Notes: generated by a model from the letters alone, not told the origin. A stretch of 42,921 nucleotides of DNA from Pseudomonadota bacterium (GCA_031119395.1 JAVHYA010000042.1:2209-45129), one strand, 5' to 3'. Counted from the stretch's first letter, positions 15,215-23,440 are shown. Numbers and translations: made by a program.

Positions 15215-17164
15215 ATGATGCCGGTCCCGGCTTGCCGGCCTGCCGGCCTGCCGGCCCCGTTGCGATCGTTCATGTCCGTCACCGCTCCTTCCCGCCCCCC
15301 TCGCCTGCGCCGCTTTCGCGTCGATGTCGGCACCATCATCACGGTGGTGGTGCTGTTCCAGTCCCTGCTGCTGGTCGCGATCGGCTACTGGGGATCGCAG
15401 CGCCTGGTGTCGACCATCGGCGAGTCGGCCCAGCGCGCCGACCACCTGCGCATCGAGGACAAGGTCAATGCCTTCCTGGCCAAGGCGGCCTCGGTGGTCG
15501 ATGCCGTGGCCGCGGCGCCCAGCCTGCGCCCGGCCGGCGAAGGCGCCGTGCCCACGGCCGAGTTGCTGTGGGTGCTGCTGCAGCAGTCGCACGAGCTCGA
15601 CAGCCTGTACGTCGCCAACGACGCCGGCCGCATGCTGATGGTGCAGCGCTACCCCGAGGTGGCGGTGCGCCACATCGTGCGCGAGAGCGATTTCACCGTC
15701 GAGACCTGGGAGTACAAGCCCTCGGGCGACGATGGCCGGGACATCCAGCAGCGCTACCAGACCGAGCGCATCTCGGCCTTCCGCACCCAGTACGAGCCCC
15801 GCGCGCGCAGCTGGTACGTGCAGGCAACGCAGCGGGGCGCGCCGGTGTGGACCGCGCCGTACGTGTTCGCTGCCTCCCAGGAGCTCGGGGTGACCTACGC
15901 CGTGCCCGGCCAGCGCCGCGACCGCGACGGCGCGCAGGTGCTGGTCGCCGCGGGCGACGTGACGCTGGGCCGCCTGTCGGACTTCGTGCGCCTGTTCAGC
16001 CGGGCGGGCTATGGCGACAGCGCGCTGCTCAGCGCCGATCACCAGGTGCTGGCGCGCAGCGACCAGCCCGGCCGCATCCAGGCCCTCGCGCTGCCGGGCA
16101 ACGGCGTGCTGGGCGCCATCCACGCCCGCATGCTGGCCGACGGCAGCGCGCGCGGCACGGTGAACACGGCCTTCCCGATCGACTTCGACGGCCAGCGCTA
16201 CCTGGTGCAGACCTCGCGCATCCCGGCCACCAACTGGCGCCTGATCAGCTGGGTGCCCGAGGACAAGCTGCTGGGCGGCCTGCGCCGGGCGGTGCTGTGG
16301 TCGATGCTGCTGGTGGTGGCCTTCCTCATGCTCATCGTCGGGGTGTCGCTGCGCCTGGCCCAGCGCGTGACGGCACCGGTGGAGCGGCTGTCGTCGATCG
16401 CGCGGCGCATCGGCCGGCTGGAACTCGACGGGCTGCCGCGCGTGGAGAGCCGCGTGCTGGAGATCCAGCACCTCGACCAGGCGCTGGACGATTCGGCGCG
16501 CGGCCTCAAGGCCTTCCGCAAGTTCGTGCCGGTGGACGTGGTCACGCAGCTGGTGGAAAGCGGCCACACGCTCGGCCCGAGCGGCGAGCCGCGCCGCATC
16601 ACGGTGATGTTCACCGACGTGGCGGGCTTCACCCGCATCGCCGAGGCCACGCCCACCGAGGTGCTGGTGCGGCAGATGACGCGCTACTTCAACCTCGCCG
16701 CGGCCGTGTTCACGCGCCATGGCGGCACCATCGACAAGTACATCGGCGACGGCACGATGGTGTTCTGGGGCGCGCCCTCCGACGTGCCGCACGCCGAGGA
16801 AAGCGCCTGCCGCGCCGCGCTGGAACTGCAGGCCGAACTGGACCTGCTCAACGCCGAATGGCGTGCCAGCGGGCTGGCGGAGTTCCAGACCCGCATCGGC
16901 ATCCACACCGGGCCGGCGATCACGGGCGTGCTCGGTTCGAAGGACCGGCTCGCCTACACCGCCGTCGGCGACACGGTGAACGTCGCCAGCCGCATCGAGG
17001 GCATCAACAAGGAGCTGGGCACGCGCGTGCTGATCTCCGAGACCACCTTCGACGGCCTGGCCGGGCGGTTGCCCACGCGACGCATCGACGCCATGACCAT
17101 CCGCGGCCGGCAGAAGCCGCTCCTGGTCTACGAGCTGCTGGAGCCCGCACCGCCGGCTGGCTGA
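15215..17164 (+). CDS. Membrane-bound class III adenylate/guanylate cyclase with extracytoplasmic sensor
   Basis: Predicted receptor-type nucleotide cyclase of about 649 residues. Order: cytoplasmic N-terminus; membrane helix at about 38-58 (TIITVVVLFQSLLLVAIGYWG); a periplasmic dCache-like sensor of about 300 residues; a second helix near 360-382 (LLVVAFLMLIVGVSL); a HAMP-like linker; and the cyclase domain at about 463-640. The cyclase shows FTDVAGF and the GDGTMVFWG loop as metal sites, and the YTAVGDTVNVASR block. The ATG at 15215 has a GAAGG 9 bases upstream; an ATG at 15272 is an alternative, giving 630 residues. A ligand probably gates cAMP production, but the ligand is unknown. The gene is followed by two lipoprotein genes. 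Confidence 0.87.
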   Translation: MMPVPACRPAGLPAPLRSFMSVTAPSRPPRLRRFRVDVGTIITVVVLFQSLLLVAIGYWGSQRLVSTIGESAQRADHLRIEDKVNAFLAKAASVVDAVAAAPSLRPAGEGAVPTAELLWVLLQQSHELDSLYVANDAGRMLMVQRYPEVAVRHIVRESDFTVETWEYKPSGDDGRDIQQRYQTERISAFRTQYEPRARSWYVQATQRGAPVWTAPYVFAASQELGVTYAVPGQRRDRDGAQVLVAAGDVTLGRLSDFVRLFSRAGYGDSALLSADHQVLARSDQPGRIQALALPGNGVLGAIHARMLADGSARGTVNTAFPIDFDGQRYLVQTSRIPATNWRLISWVPEDKLLGGLRRAVLWSMLLVVAFLMLIVGVSLRLAQRVTAPVERLSSIARRIGRLELDGLPRVESRVLEIQHLDQALDDSARGLKAFRKFVPVDVVTQLVESGHTLGPSGEPRRITVMFTDVAGFTRIAEATPTEVLVRQMTRYFNLAAAVFTRHGGTIDKYIGDGTMVFWGAPSDVPHAEESACRAALELQAELDLLNAEWRASGLAEFQTRIGIHTGPAITGVLGSKDRLAYTAVGDTVNVASRIEGINKELGTRVLISETTFDGLAGRLPTRRIDAMTIRGRQKPLLVYELLEPAPPAG

Positions 17165-17165
17165 T

Positions 17166-17189
17166 CGGCCGCCCCGGCCGCGCATTTTT
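17166..17189 (+). terminator. Weak candidate terminator after the cyclase gene
   Basis: Immediately after the stop codon, CGGCC at 17166-17170 pairs with GGCCG at 17176-17180 around a 5-base loop, and a run of five T residues follows at 17185-17189. The stem is short but all G-C. It would separate the cyclase gene from the downstream lipoprotein gene. Confidence 0.35.
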
Positions 17190-17287
17190 CGACGCAAAAG
17201 CGACGACGCCGCGCCGGAAAGCGAGACGTAAGCAAAGGTTTCGGCTAGATTCGGTGCCTCGCCGACGGTGGCGGAGGGAACACGACC

Positions 17288-17947
17288 ATGAAGAGCACCT
17301 GGATGGGCATCGCCTGCGCCCTGGCAATCGTCGCGGGCTGCGCGAGCCGGCCGACCGACGGCCCGGGCTCCGGCTACGGGGCGAACTACGTGCCCCTGGT
17401 CCAGGCCACCGACGTGCCCGCCGCGACCTACGACGCCGACGTTGCTGCCTGCCAGAAGACGGCCCGCAGCTACACCTTCGCGACGCCCGACGAGCACCGC
17501 GACGCGCTGTTCGTCCTCAATGCGGTCACGCTGGGCGCCGCCGCCTCCATGCCCGCGGGCTGGGTGCCCCGGCTGGCCAGCACCGGCACCACCTGGGGCC
17601 TGAACAACGGCTTCGAGTACGGTGTGTACTCCCCGCAGCGCGCCGCCTTCCACGCCCGCCAGGAAAGCGCGATCGCCAACTGCATGGCCCGCAAGGGCTA
17701 CCTGAACGCCGACCCCAGCGTGGCCGTCACCTGGACGCCGACGCCGGCCGCCGCGGTCACCGCGCTGCGCCGCACCGGCGTCGACACCTACAACGCCGAG
17801 CGCGTGGCCAAGAACATGCAGTGCACCGCCGAGCCTTTTGCCAAGTTGATCGACAAGGGGCCCGGTTTCGAGCGTCACGCCGTCTTCTGCAGCAATGGCC
17901 GGGCGCTGGTCGTGCGCTGCGAATTCGGCAACTGCCGCGCAGGTTGA
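17288..17947 (+). CDS. Lipoprotein of unknown function with a four-cysteine C-terminal module
   Basis: Predicted outer-envelope lipoprotein of 219 residues. The signal peptide ends in the lipobox IVAGC (lipidated cysteine about residue 18). The central part (AACQKTARSYTFATPDEHRDALF to MARKGYL) resembles small glycine-zipper-free lipoproteins but gives no recognised family. The last 50 residues contain MQC, then GPGFERHAVFCSNGRALV and RCEFGNCR, with four cysteines. The same pattern ends the next gene's product, so this is a shared module. A GGAGGGA ribosome binding site precedes the ATG at 17288. Function unknown; periplasmic, possibly with two disulfides. Confidence 0.78.
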   Translation: MKSTWMGIACALAIVAGCASRPTDGPGSGYGANYVPLVQATDVPAATYDADVAACQKTARSYTFATPDEHRDALFVLNAVTLGAAASMPAGWVPRLASTGTTWGLNNGFEYGVYSPQRAAFHARQESAIANCMARKGYLNADPSVAVTWTPTPAAAVTALRRTGVDTYNAERVAKNMQCTAEPFAKLIDKGPGFERHAVFCSNGRALVVRCEFGNCRAG

Positions 17948-18028
17948 GCGCAGGCGGGGCGACGGGAACCGCTGCGGGCACACGGCAGCCGCCCCGCGGC
18001 GCCAACAAATTTTCTGGAGGGAATCGGG

Positions 18029-18712
18029 ATGAATCGCAAGCAACGCATCGGCCTGGCGGCCGCGGCGCTCGTGGCCTTGAGCGGCTGCGCCAGCATCTTC
18101 AATGGCCAGACCCAGGCGGTCACGATCAACAGCGTGCCTGCGGGCGCGACGGTGACCGTCACCAACCGTGCGGGCCAGGCCGTGCACACCGCCGTCACCC
18201 CGGCCACGGTGCAGCTCAAGCGAGGTGCCGGCTACTTCAAGTCGGAGTCGTACAGCGTTGCCTTCAAGAAGGACGGCTTTGCCGACGGCAATGCGGTGCT
18301 CGATAGCTCGGTGAGCGGCTGGTACATCGGCAACCTCGTTTTCGGCGGGTTGATCGGGATGCTGGGGGTCGATCCGGCAACGGGCGCGATGTACACCTTC
18401 CCGGACAGCGCCACGGCCACCCTGGCGCCCGGCGTCGGCACGGCGGCCCCCGCCGTGGGCATGGCGGCCCCCGCCGTCGCGGGCGGTGCGCAGCAGCCCC
18501 TGGGGGTCACCGGCGCACGAGCCGGCAATTCGCCGCGGGTGGGCGTCTACGTCGTCGCCGCCGAGCAGGCGGGGTCGACGATGCGGTGCGCGGCATCGCC
18601 GGCGGCACACATGGTGGACAGCGGGCCGACCTTCGAGCGTTTCGCCATGTCCTGCGACAACGGCAGCGCGCTGGTCCTGCGCTGCACCTCGGGCGGCTGC
18701 CGGCGCGAGTAG
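18029..18712 (+). CDS. PEGA-like lipoprotein with the same four-cysteine C-terminal module
   Basis: Predicted lipoprotein of 227 residues with lipobox ALSGC (cysteine about residue 20). Residues about 25-110 look like a PEGA-type surface domain: NGQTQAVTINSVPAGATVTV, then TPATVQLKRGAGYF and a GWYIGNLVFGGLIGMLGVDPATGAMY segment, as in many Gram-negative lipoproteins. An Ala/Pro-rich linker (about 130-165) leads to the C-terminal block with MRC, GPTFERFAMSCDNGSALVLRC and GGCRRE, which aligns to the preceding protein. A GGAGGGA ribosome binding site is present. The pair probably arose by domain sharing rather than simple gene duplication, because their N-terminal domains differ. Confidence 0.78.
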   Translation: MNRKQRIGLAAAALVALSGCASIFNGQTQAVTINSVPAGATVTVTNRAGQAVHTAVTPATVQLKRGAGYFKSESYSVAFKKDGFADGNAVLDSSVSGWYIGNLVFGGLIGMLGVDPATGAMYTFPDSATATLAPGVGTAAPAVGMAAPAVAGGAQQPLGVTGARAGNSPRVGVYVVAAEQAGSTMRCAASPAAHMVDSGPTFERFAMSCDNGSALVLRCTSGGCRRE

Positions 18713-18898
18713 CGCGCCGCGCCTCGCCCCGGCGATTGCCGGCCCCTCGGGCGCCGCAGGCACGCGGCCTGGGTCACGGACCGGTCCTTCGATCGCCGCG
18801 CGCTCCAACCCGGAGCGACAGCGGAATCCGCGCGAACGCGGCACACTTTGCCCGAGCGCGTCAGCCCCGCATGCCGCGCCTGGCCGAGAAGGACCCCC

Positions 18899-20155
18899 AT
18901 GGAGACAACGCCCCCGCGCCCGGCGCGCCTGCCGGACTCGCGCTATGCCGTGATGCGCCTCGTCGTCACGCTGCTCATCATGACCGTGGGCAGCAGCGGC
19001 ATGTACGTCGTGTCGGTCGTGCTGCCGGCCGTGCAGGCCGACTTCGGCGTGGCGCGCGCCGAGGCGTCGCTCCCGTACACCCTGCTGATGGTCGGCTTCG
19101 GCCTGGGCGGGGTGGTGATGGGCAAGCTGGCCGACCGCTTCGGCGTGATGTGGCCGCTGCTGCTCGGCGCGGTGGGGGTGGGCGCCGGCTTCGTGGCCAG
19201 CAGCTTCACCAGCGGCATCCTCGGCTTCTCGCTGGTGCAGGCGCTGTTCATCGGCCTGGGCAGCGGCGCGGTGTTCGCGCCGCTGGTGGCCGACACCTCG
19301 CTGTGGTTCGTCCGGCGGCGCGGCACGGCGGTGGCGGTGTGCGCGAGCGGCAACTACGTGGCCGGGGCGGTGTGGCCGCCGATCGTGCAGCACTTCGTCG
19401 AGACGGCGGGCTGGCGTGCGACCTACGTCGGCCTGGGCCTGTTCTGCGGGCTGGCGATGGCCGGGCTGGCACTGTGCCTGCGCGAGCGTCCGCCTGCGCT
19501 CGCCGCCGCGCCGGCCGGCCCCGCGGGCGCGTCACCGGCGGTGGCCGCCACGATGCGGCCCTTCGGCCTGAGCCTGGGCATGGCGCAGGGGCTGCTGTGC
19601 GTGGCGGGCACCGCCTGCTGCGTGGCCATGGCGATGCCGCAGGTGCACATCGTCGCCTACTGCACCGACCTGGGCTACGGCGCCGCCCGCGGGGCGCAGA
19701 TGCTGTCGCTGATGCTGGCCTGCGGCATCGTGAGCCGGGTGGTCTCGGGCGCCATCTGCGACCGCATCGGGGGACTGCGCACGCTGCTGCTGGGCTCGGT
19801 GCTGCAGGGCGTGGCGCTGCTCATGTTCCTGCCCTTCGACGGGCTGGTGCCGCTGTTCGTGGTGTCGGCGCTGTTCGGGCTGTTCCAGGGCGGGATCGTG
19901 CCCTCCTACGCGATCATCGTGCGCGAGCATTTCCCGCCGGCCGAGGCCAGCGCGCGCGTGGGCAGCATCATCGGCTGCACGCTCCTGGGCATGGCGCTGG
20001 GCGGCTGGATGTCGGGCAAGGTGTTCGACCTGACAGGCAGCTACCACGCGGCCTTCGTCAACGGCATCGCCTGGAACCTGCTGAACATGGCGATCGCCCT
20101 CACGCTGCTGCTGCGCACGCGCGGGCGATGGCGCGGCGTCGCGGCGGCAGGCTGA
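18899..20155 (+). CDS. MFS transporter
   Basis: Major facilitator superfamily protein of 418 residues with twelve predicted helices. The loop 2-3 motif reads GKLADRFGVMWPLLLGAVGV. The general layout (long first loop, VVLPAVQADFGVARAEASLPYT) resembles monocarboxylate or organic-anion porters in Burkholderiales. The ATG at 18899, with AAGGA 7 bases upstream, is preferred over a longer frame. It stands alone: 186 bases upstream of it are GC-rich and carry nothing I can name, and an inverted repeat lies downstream. Substrate unknown. Confidence 0.85.
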   Translation: METTPPRPARLPDSRYAVMRLVVTLLIMTVGSSGMYVVSVVLPAVQADFGVARAEASLPYTLLMVGFGLGGVVMGKLADRFGVMWPLLLGAVGVGAGFVASSFTSGILGFSLVQALFIGLGSGAVFAPLVADTSLWFVRRRGTAVAVCASGNYVAGAVWPPIVQHFVETAGWRATYVGLGLFCGLAMAGLALCLRERPPALAAAPAGPAGASPAVAATMRPFGLSLGMAQGLLCVAGTACCVAMAMPQVHIVAYCTDLGYGAARGAQMLSLMLACGIVSRVVSGAICDRIGGLRTLLLGSVLQGVALLMFLPFDGLVPLFVVSALFGLFQGGIVPSYAIIVREHFPPAEASARVGSIIGCTLLGMALGGWMSGKVFDLTGSYHAAFVNGIAWNLLNMAIALTLLLRTRGRWRGVAAAG

Positions 20156-20173
20156 GCCCCGCGCATCCCTGGA

Positions 20174-20261
20174 GGACATCGGGCGCAAGCGCCCGTCCTG
20201 CCGGCGCGCGCAGCGATGAAAACACGCGCACCCGGCATGCTTGCACTCGGCAACATGCCGG
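20174..20261. repeat. Two inverted repeats between the MFS and DUF1161 genes
   Basis: The first is a hairpin at 20174-20198, GGAC-atc-GGGCG paired with CGCCC-GTCC, just after the MFS stop, without a T-run. The second is a perfect 8-base dyad, CCGGCATG at 20232-20239 and CATGCCGG at 20254-20261, about 70 bases before the DUF1161 start. The first may be a rho-independent-like barrier; the second could be a hairpin or an operator. Neither belongs to the two repeat families named elsewhere. Confidence 0.35.
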
Positions 20262-20329
20262 CGCGGGGCCGGGGCTAGACTGGCCGGCCCGCCCTTGTCC
20301 GCCCGCCTGTCTGCGCACCGTTGCTGCCC

Positions 20330-20686
20330 ATGAAGTCCCCGTTGTCGCTGCTGCTGTCCCTTGCCGGCCTGCTCGTGGCCACCGCGCCGGCCGCCCACGC
20401 GGCCGCCGGCTGCGACCTGTTGCGTTCGGAGGTCGAAGGCAAGATCGCGTCGGCTGGCGTCACCCGTTTCAGCGTCACGGTGGTCGATGCCGATGCGCCC
20501 GTCACCCACGGCAAGGTGGTCGGCAGCTGCGAGCTCGGCAGCAAGAAGCTGGTCTACGAGACCACCCCCGCGGCACCCGGCACTCCTGCGGTGGCCGCGC
20601 CTGCAGCGAAAGGCGCAGGCAGTGAGCGCATCCTCACGGAGTGCCGCGACGGCACGGTGTCGATGGGCGGCGCCTGCAAGCCCTGA
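20330..20686 (+). CDS. Exported DUF1161 protein
   Basis: Small periplasmic protein of 118 residues. It has a clear signal peptide (LSLLLSLAGLLVATAPAAHAA, cleavage near residue 25). The mature part matches DUF1161: CDLLRSEVEGKI, then VTVVD and GKVVGSCELGSKKLVY, the two cysteines probably forming a disulfide. A C-terminal tail, ERILTECRDGTVSMGGACKP, carries two more cysteines. The family's role is unknown. The ATG at 20330 is preferred over an in-frame TTG nine bases upstream because it gives a normal signal peptide. Confidence 0.75.
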   Translation: MKSPLSLLLSLAGLLVATAPAAHAAAGCDLLRSEVEGKIASAGVTRFSVTVVDADAPVTHGKVVGSCELGSKKLVYETTPAAPGTPAVAAPAAKGAGSERILTECRDGTVSMGGACKP

Positions 20687-20713
20687 CGGTGGCTGGGTGC
20701 CGCAACGACCCGG

Positions 20714-21298
20714 TCAGCGGCAGACCTGGGTCGAGTTGATCTGGCGGCAGTTCCTGCCGTCGCCGTTCTGGTAGCGGTCGATCTGGCCCTTGCGGTTGGT
20801 GTGGTTGCCCAGCGTGTCGGTGCAGCCGTTGGCGTCGCAGTTGCGGATCGTCGGTCGCATGTCGCGCGGCGGTGGGGCGGGACGGCCGTAGTAGCCGCCG
20901 CCGTAGGGGTACCAGGTGTCGGCCACGATGCCCGACTCGCCGCGGTCGCTGTAGCGCGGATCGGGCGTCACCTCGCGCGCATTGCCGCCGCGCCCATCGA
21001 TGACCGCGGCGCCCGCCGGTGGCTGGGCGGGCCGCGTGGCCGCGTCGACCGTGTCCTGCCGCAGCTGGCGTGCGCGGTTGACGCTGTCGAGCTGGTCACG
21101 GGCCGCGCGATCGTTCGGCGCATAGCCGGGCGGGGCAGCCTCGGGCACCGGCACGTTGCCCGTCGGCTTCGAGCCGTCGGGGCAAGCGGGCTGGTCGGTG
21201 TAGCTGACGCGGCCCGCCGCATCGGCGCAGCGGAGCACGTCGGCGTGCGCCGCTGGCAGGGCGGCGAGAAGAAACAGGCAGCAGGCGATGGTGCGCAT
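20714..21298 (-). CDS. Exported DUF4124-domain protein
   Basis: Periplasmic protein of 194 residues. A signal peptide (RTIACCLFLLAALPAAHA) is followed directly by the DUF4124 pattern DVLRCADAAGRVSYTDQPAC at about residues 19-45. The middle is low-complexity and proline-rich, with YPYGGGYYGRPAPPP, and the C-terminus has four cysteines in the segment NCDANGCTD...NCRQINSTQVC, probably disulfide-bonded. It converges with the DUF1161 gene with 27 bases between the stop codons. The function is unknown; DUF4124 proteins are common in betaproteobacteria. Confidence 0.78.
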   Translation of the reverse strand: MRTIACCLFLLAALPAAHADVLRCADAAGRVSYTDQPACPDGSKPTGNVPVPEAAPPGYAPNDRAARDQLDSVNRARQLRQDTVDAATRPAQPPAGAAVIDGRGGNAREVTPDPRYSDRGESGIVADTWYPYGGGYYGRPAPPPRDMRPTIRNCDANGCTDTLGNHTNRKGQIDRYQNGDGRNCRQINSTQVCR

Positions 21299-21386
21299 GA
21301 GCGGATTGTCGTGCGTCGGCACCGCGGTGGACAGCCGTCCAGCGCGCCGAGGGCACCGCCGCGGCCTCGCCCGCTCGCGGCGGCGC

Positions 21387-21866
21387 TCAGGCCGCTGCCA
21401 TCTGTTCTTCCATCAGGTCCGCCTTGCGCAGGCGCAGCAGCTCGCCCAGGCTCACCAGGTCGACGCCGCTGTCGCGGGCCTGCGGAAAGAGTTCGTTGCG
21501 CTCTTCCTTGACGTGGTGGTCGATGTACTCGCCCAGCACCTTCACGCGGGCGTCGAACATGTCGTCCACCTCCGAGGCCTGCTCGATCTGGGCGATGAGG
21601 TCCTTGGCGCTCTGGTGCTCGACGTTCGCCTCGTCCAGCAGGTCCTCGTCGCGGATCTGGCCGCGCAGTGCGGGGTAGAAGATCTCCTCCTCGATCTGCG
21701 TGTGCACGGTCAGCTCGAGGCAGATGTGGCGCGCCAGCTCGAGCTTGCGGCTGCGCACGTCCTGCGCTTTCGAGGCATTCAGGCCCTCGTAGGTCTCGAA
21801 CATCTTCTTGACGTTCTTGTGGTCCGCATCCAGCAGGGTGCAGGCATCGGCGGGGGCGGTGGGCAT
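21387..21866 (-). CDS. Hemerythrin HHE-domain protein
   Basis: Four-helix-bundle di-iron protein of 159 residues. Putative iron ligands appear in the HHE order: H16 in LLDADHKNVKKMFE, H55 and E59 in VHTQIEEEIFYP, the histidine in NVEHQSAKDLI, and the YIDHHVKEERNELFP pair. Such proteins bind oxygen, NO or iron, or act in nitrosative and oxidative stress. The ATG at 21866 begins the domain directly; the upstream open frame is a GC-rich artefact. It lies between DUF4124 and DUF3175 genes on the same strand. Confidence 0.85.
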   Translation of the reverse strand: MPTAPADACTLLDADHKNVKKMFETYEGLNASKAQDVRSRKLELARHICLELTVHTQIEEEIFYPALRGQIRDEDLLDEANVEHQSAKDLIAQIEQASEVDDMFDARVKVLGEYIDHHVKEERNELFPQARDSGVDLVSLGELLRLRKADLMEEQMAAA

Positions 21867-21999
21867 GGTGACGACTCCTTCATCGTGGTTGGTTGGGAGC
21901 CCCAAATTGCGCCGCGCCCGGGACCGCACGGGTAGGAGTGCAGCGCATGCGCCTGACGAATGAGCCGACATCGCGCGCATCGGCCTCGGCCGGCATCCC

Positions 22000-22329
22000 T
22001 CAGCCGCCGGCGCTGCGCTCGGCCGGCTTGTGGAACAGCCGTCGCAACGCGCGCTTGGCGGCTTCCAGCCTCCGCAGCCGGGTCGGCGACAGGTTGTGGC
22101 CGGCACGGTTGATGTAGAAGGTCAGCATCGACATCGCCGAACGGTAGGGCTCGCTCTTGCGGCGCCGGCTGCGTTCGGCCGAACGCTTGAGCGACTGCGC
22201 GATGGCCTGCGCGCTGCCGAGCTTGAAGACGCCGGGGTCGAGGTCCATCGCGTCGCTGGTGTCGGTGACGCGCTGCGACCAGCGTGCGCTGGCGGCGCGG
22301 TGGGCGGCGTGTGTGGCGGCTCGGGTCAT
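22000..22329 (-). CDS. DUF3175 protein
   Basis: Small very basic protein of 109 residues matching DUF3175: ARWSQRVTDTSDAMDLDPGVF, KLGSAQAIAQSLKRSAERS, then RRKSEPYRSAMSMLTFYINR. The family is widespread in soil proteobacteria, is usually under 120 residues and has no known activity; the charge suggests nucleic-acid binding, which is a guess. It is oriented divergently from the holin-like gene. An AGGAG-type site (tctcctgg on the plus strand) lies just upstream of the ATG at 22329. Confidence 0.75.
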   Translation of the reverse strand: MTRAATHAAHRAASARWSQRVTDTSDAMDLDPGVFKLGSAQAIAQSLKRSAERSRRRKSEPYRSAMSMLTFYINRAGHNLSPTRLRRLEAAKRALRRLFHKPAERSAGG

Positions 22330-22450
22330 GGTCGTGGTCTCCTGGATGAAGGCCCATGCTCACCCCCTCACCGGGCTCCCGCGTAGGCGATCGCTTGCGG
22401 CGCCTGTCGGCCGCCTGCCGTGCACACCCCTTCCACGCAAGGCCGCCGAT

Positions 22451-22867
22451 ATGATCGGTCGCATGCTCGCCAACCTCGTGCCGTTCCTCATTCACTGGGC
22501 CATCACCGCCGTGTCGCTCTGGGTCGCGAGCCACATCTTCCGCGGCCTGAAGTTCGACAGCACCGGCGCACTGATCGTGGCGGCCTTGCTGCTGGGCTTC
22601 GCCAACGCCATCGTCAAGCCGCTGCTGATCGTGCTGACGCTGCCGCTCACGCTGGTGACCTTCGGCCTGTTCCTCCTGGTCATCAACGCGCTCATGATCC
22701 TGCTGGTCGCGGCGCTGGTGAAGGGCTTCCGCGTCTCCGGCTTCTGGACCGCGCTGTTCGCCAGCCTGTTCGTGTCGATCCTGAGCATCCTGATCGGCTC
22801 GCTGCTCGGTGGCAGCGACCCCGCCACCACGATCCAGATGCCCCAGGGCACCGGCAACTGGCTCTGA
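22451..22867 (+). CDS. Phage-holin-4 superfamily membrane protein (YvlD-like)
   Basis: Integral membrane protein of 138 residues with four hydrophobic helices: LVPFLIHWAITAVSLWVASH, GALIVAALLLGFANAIV, LLIVLTLPLTLVTFGLFLLV plus INALMILLVAALV, and ALFASLFVSILSILIGSLLG. The FANAIVKPLLIVLTLPLT and GLFLLVINALM motifs are those of Pfam Phage_holin_4_2. Despite the name these are ordinary chromosomal envelope proteins, and no phage genes surround it. The ATG at 22451 is used; an ATG at 22463 is a close alternative. Copy 2 of the two-stem palindrome follows the gene and may terminate it. Confidence 0.82.
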   Translation: MIGRMLANLVPFLIHWAITAVSLWVASHIFRGLKFDSTGALIVAALLLGFANAIVKPLLIVLTLPLTLVTFGLFLLVINALMILLVAALVKGFRVSGFWTALFASLFVSILSILIGSLLGGSDPATTIQMPQGTGNWL

Positions 22868-22889
22868 CGCCGGGCCTCGAGGCGTTTCG

Positions 22890-22950
22890 GGTCGAAACAG
22901 CCCGCAACGCCCGCCAGTCGGGCGCGGGTCGCTCCTGATTTCATAGCAAC
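22890..22950 (-). repeat. Two-stem palindromic repeat, copy 2
   Basis: Read on the minus strand, this begins TTGCTATGAAATCAGGAGC (22949-22931), followed by the stem CGCCCG (22924-22919) paired with CGGGCG (22913-22908) and a TGCGG tail. This is the same order and spacing as the copies at 9373 and 30041. The AT-rich core is partly degenerate. It fills part of the 222-base gap between the holin-like gene and the acidic protein gene. Confidence 0.62.
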
Positions 22951-23089
22951 GGCGTGGCGGAGCGCGCGCGCCGGCCAGGACGACGCCCGCCGTCGGCCCC
23001 GTCTCACACGGCCTCCGCGCCGCGGTGTCCACAGTGCTTCCATCGCACCGCGCACGGCGCGGCCCCTGGACGAACGGAGCATTGACCCC

Positions 23090-23440
23090 ATGAGCACCGA
23101 CCCCCTTCTCGGCGGCAGCCGAGCCCCCGCCCACGCCTCCGGCAAGGACATCGACGCGCTCGGTCCGAGCGACACCAGCGACAGCGGCAGCGACGTGCAG
23201 ACCGACCTGCGCCGCACGTCCCTGGACGAAGGATCCGAAGGCGCGCTGCCCATCGCACACGACAGCACCAGCGACTCGGCCGGCACCGGCGAGAGCGCGT
23301 CCGCCGACCCGGCACCGCCCGAGCTCGATGCCGACCTGCTGCCCGACCGCACCGCACGCGTGCCCGGCGAGCCCGGCGACGACCTCGATGCGACGACGGC
23401 CGAAAGCCTGGCCGACGACAACGACGAGGACGAGGGCTAG
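23090..23440 (+). CDS. Acidic low-complexity protein of unknown function
   Basis: Highly acidic, probably disordered protein of 116 residues rich in Asp, Ser, Ala, Gly and Pro, ending DDNDEDEG. The central phrase KDIDALGPSDTSDSGSD is distinctive, and I associate it with short conserved hypothetical proteins of Burkholderiales. There are no cysteines, no signal peptide and no membrane segment. A GGAG lies about 10 bases before the ATG at 23090. Its stop codon shares three bases with the stop codon of the convergent MFS gene. No function is proposed. Confidence 0.66.
   Translation: MSTDPLLGGSRAPAHASGKDIDALGPSDTSDSGSDVQTDLRRTSLDEGSEGALPIAHDSTSDSAGTGESASADPAPPELDADLLPDRTARVPGEPGDDLDATTAESLADDNDEDEG

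Noticed and set aside
15014-19393. A minus-strand open frame of 1459 codons
   Set aside because: It is antisense to the cyclase, both lipoproteins and part of the MFS gene, all of which have clear motifs. Very long antisense frames are expected at this GC content, and its translation is His/Arg/Gly-rich without any domain.
22451-22867. Phage holin as evidence of a prophage
   Set aside because: The family name is historical. No integrase, capsid or lysis genes surround it, and base composition does not change.
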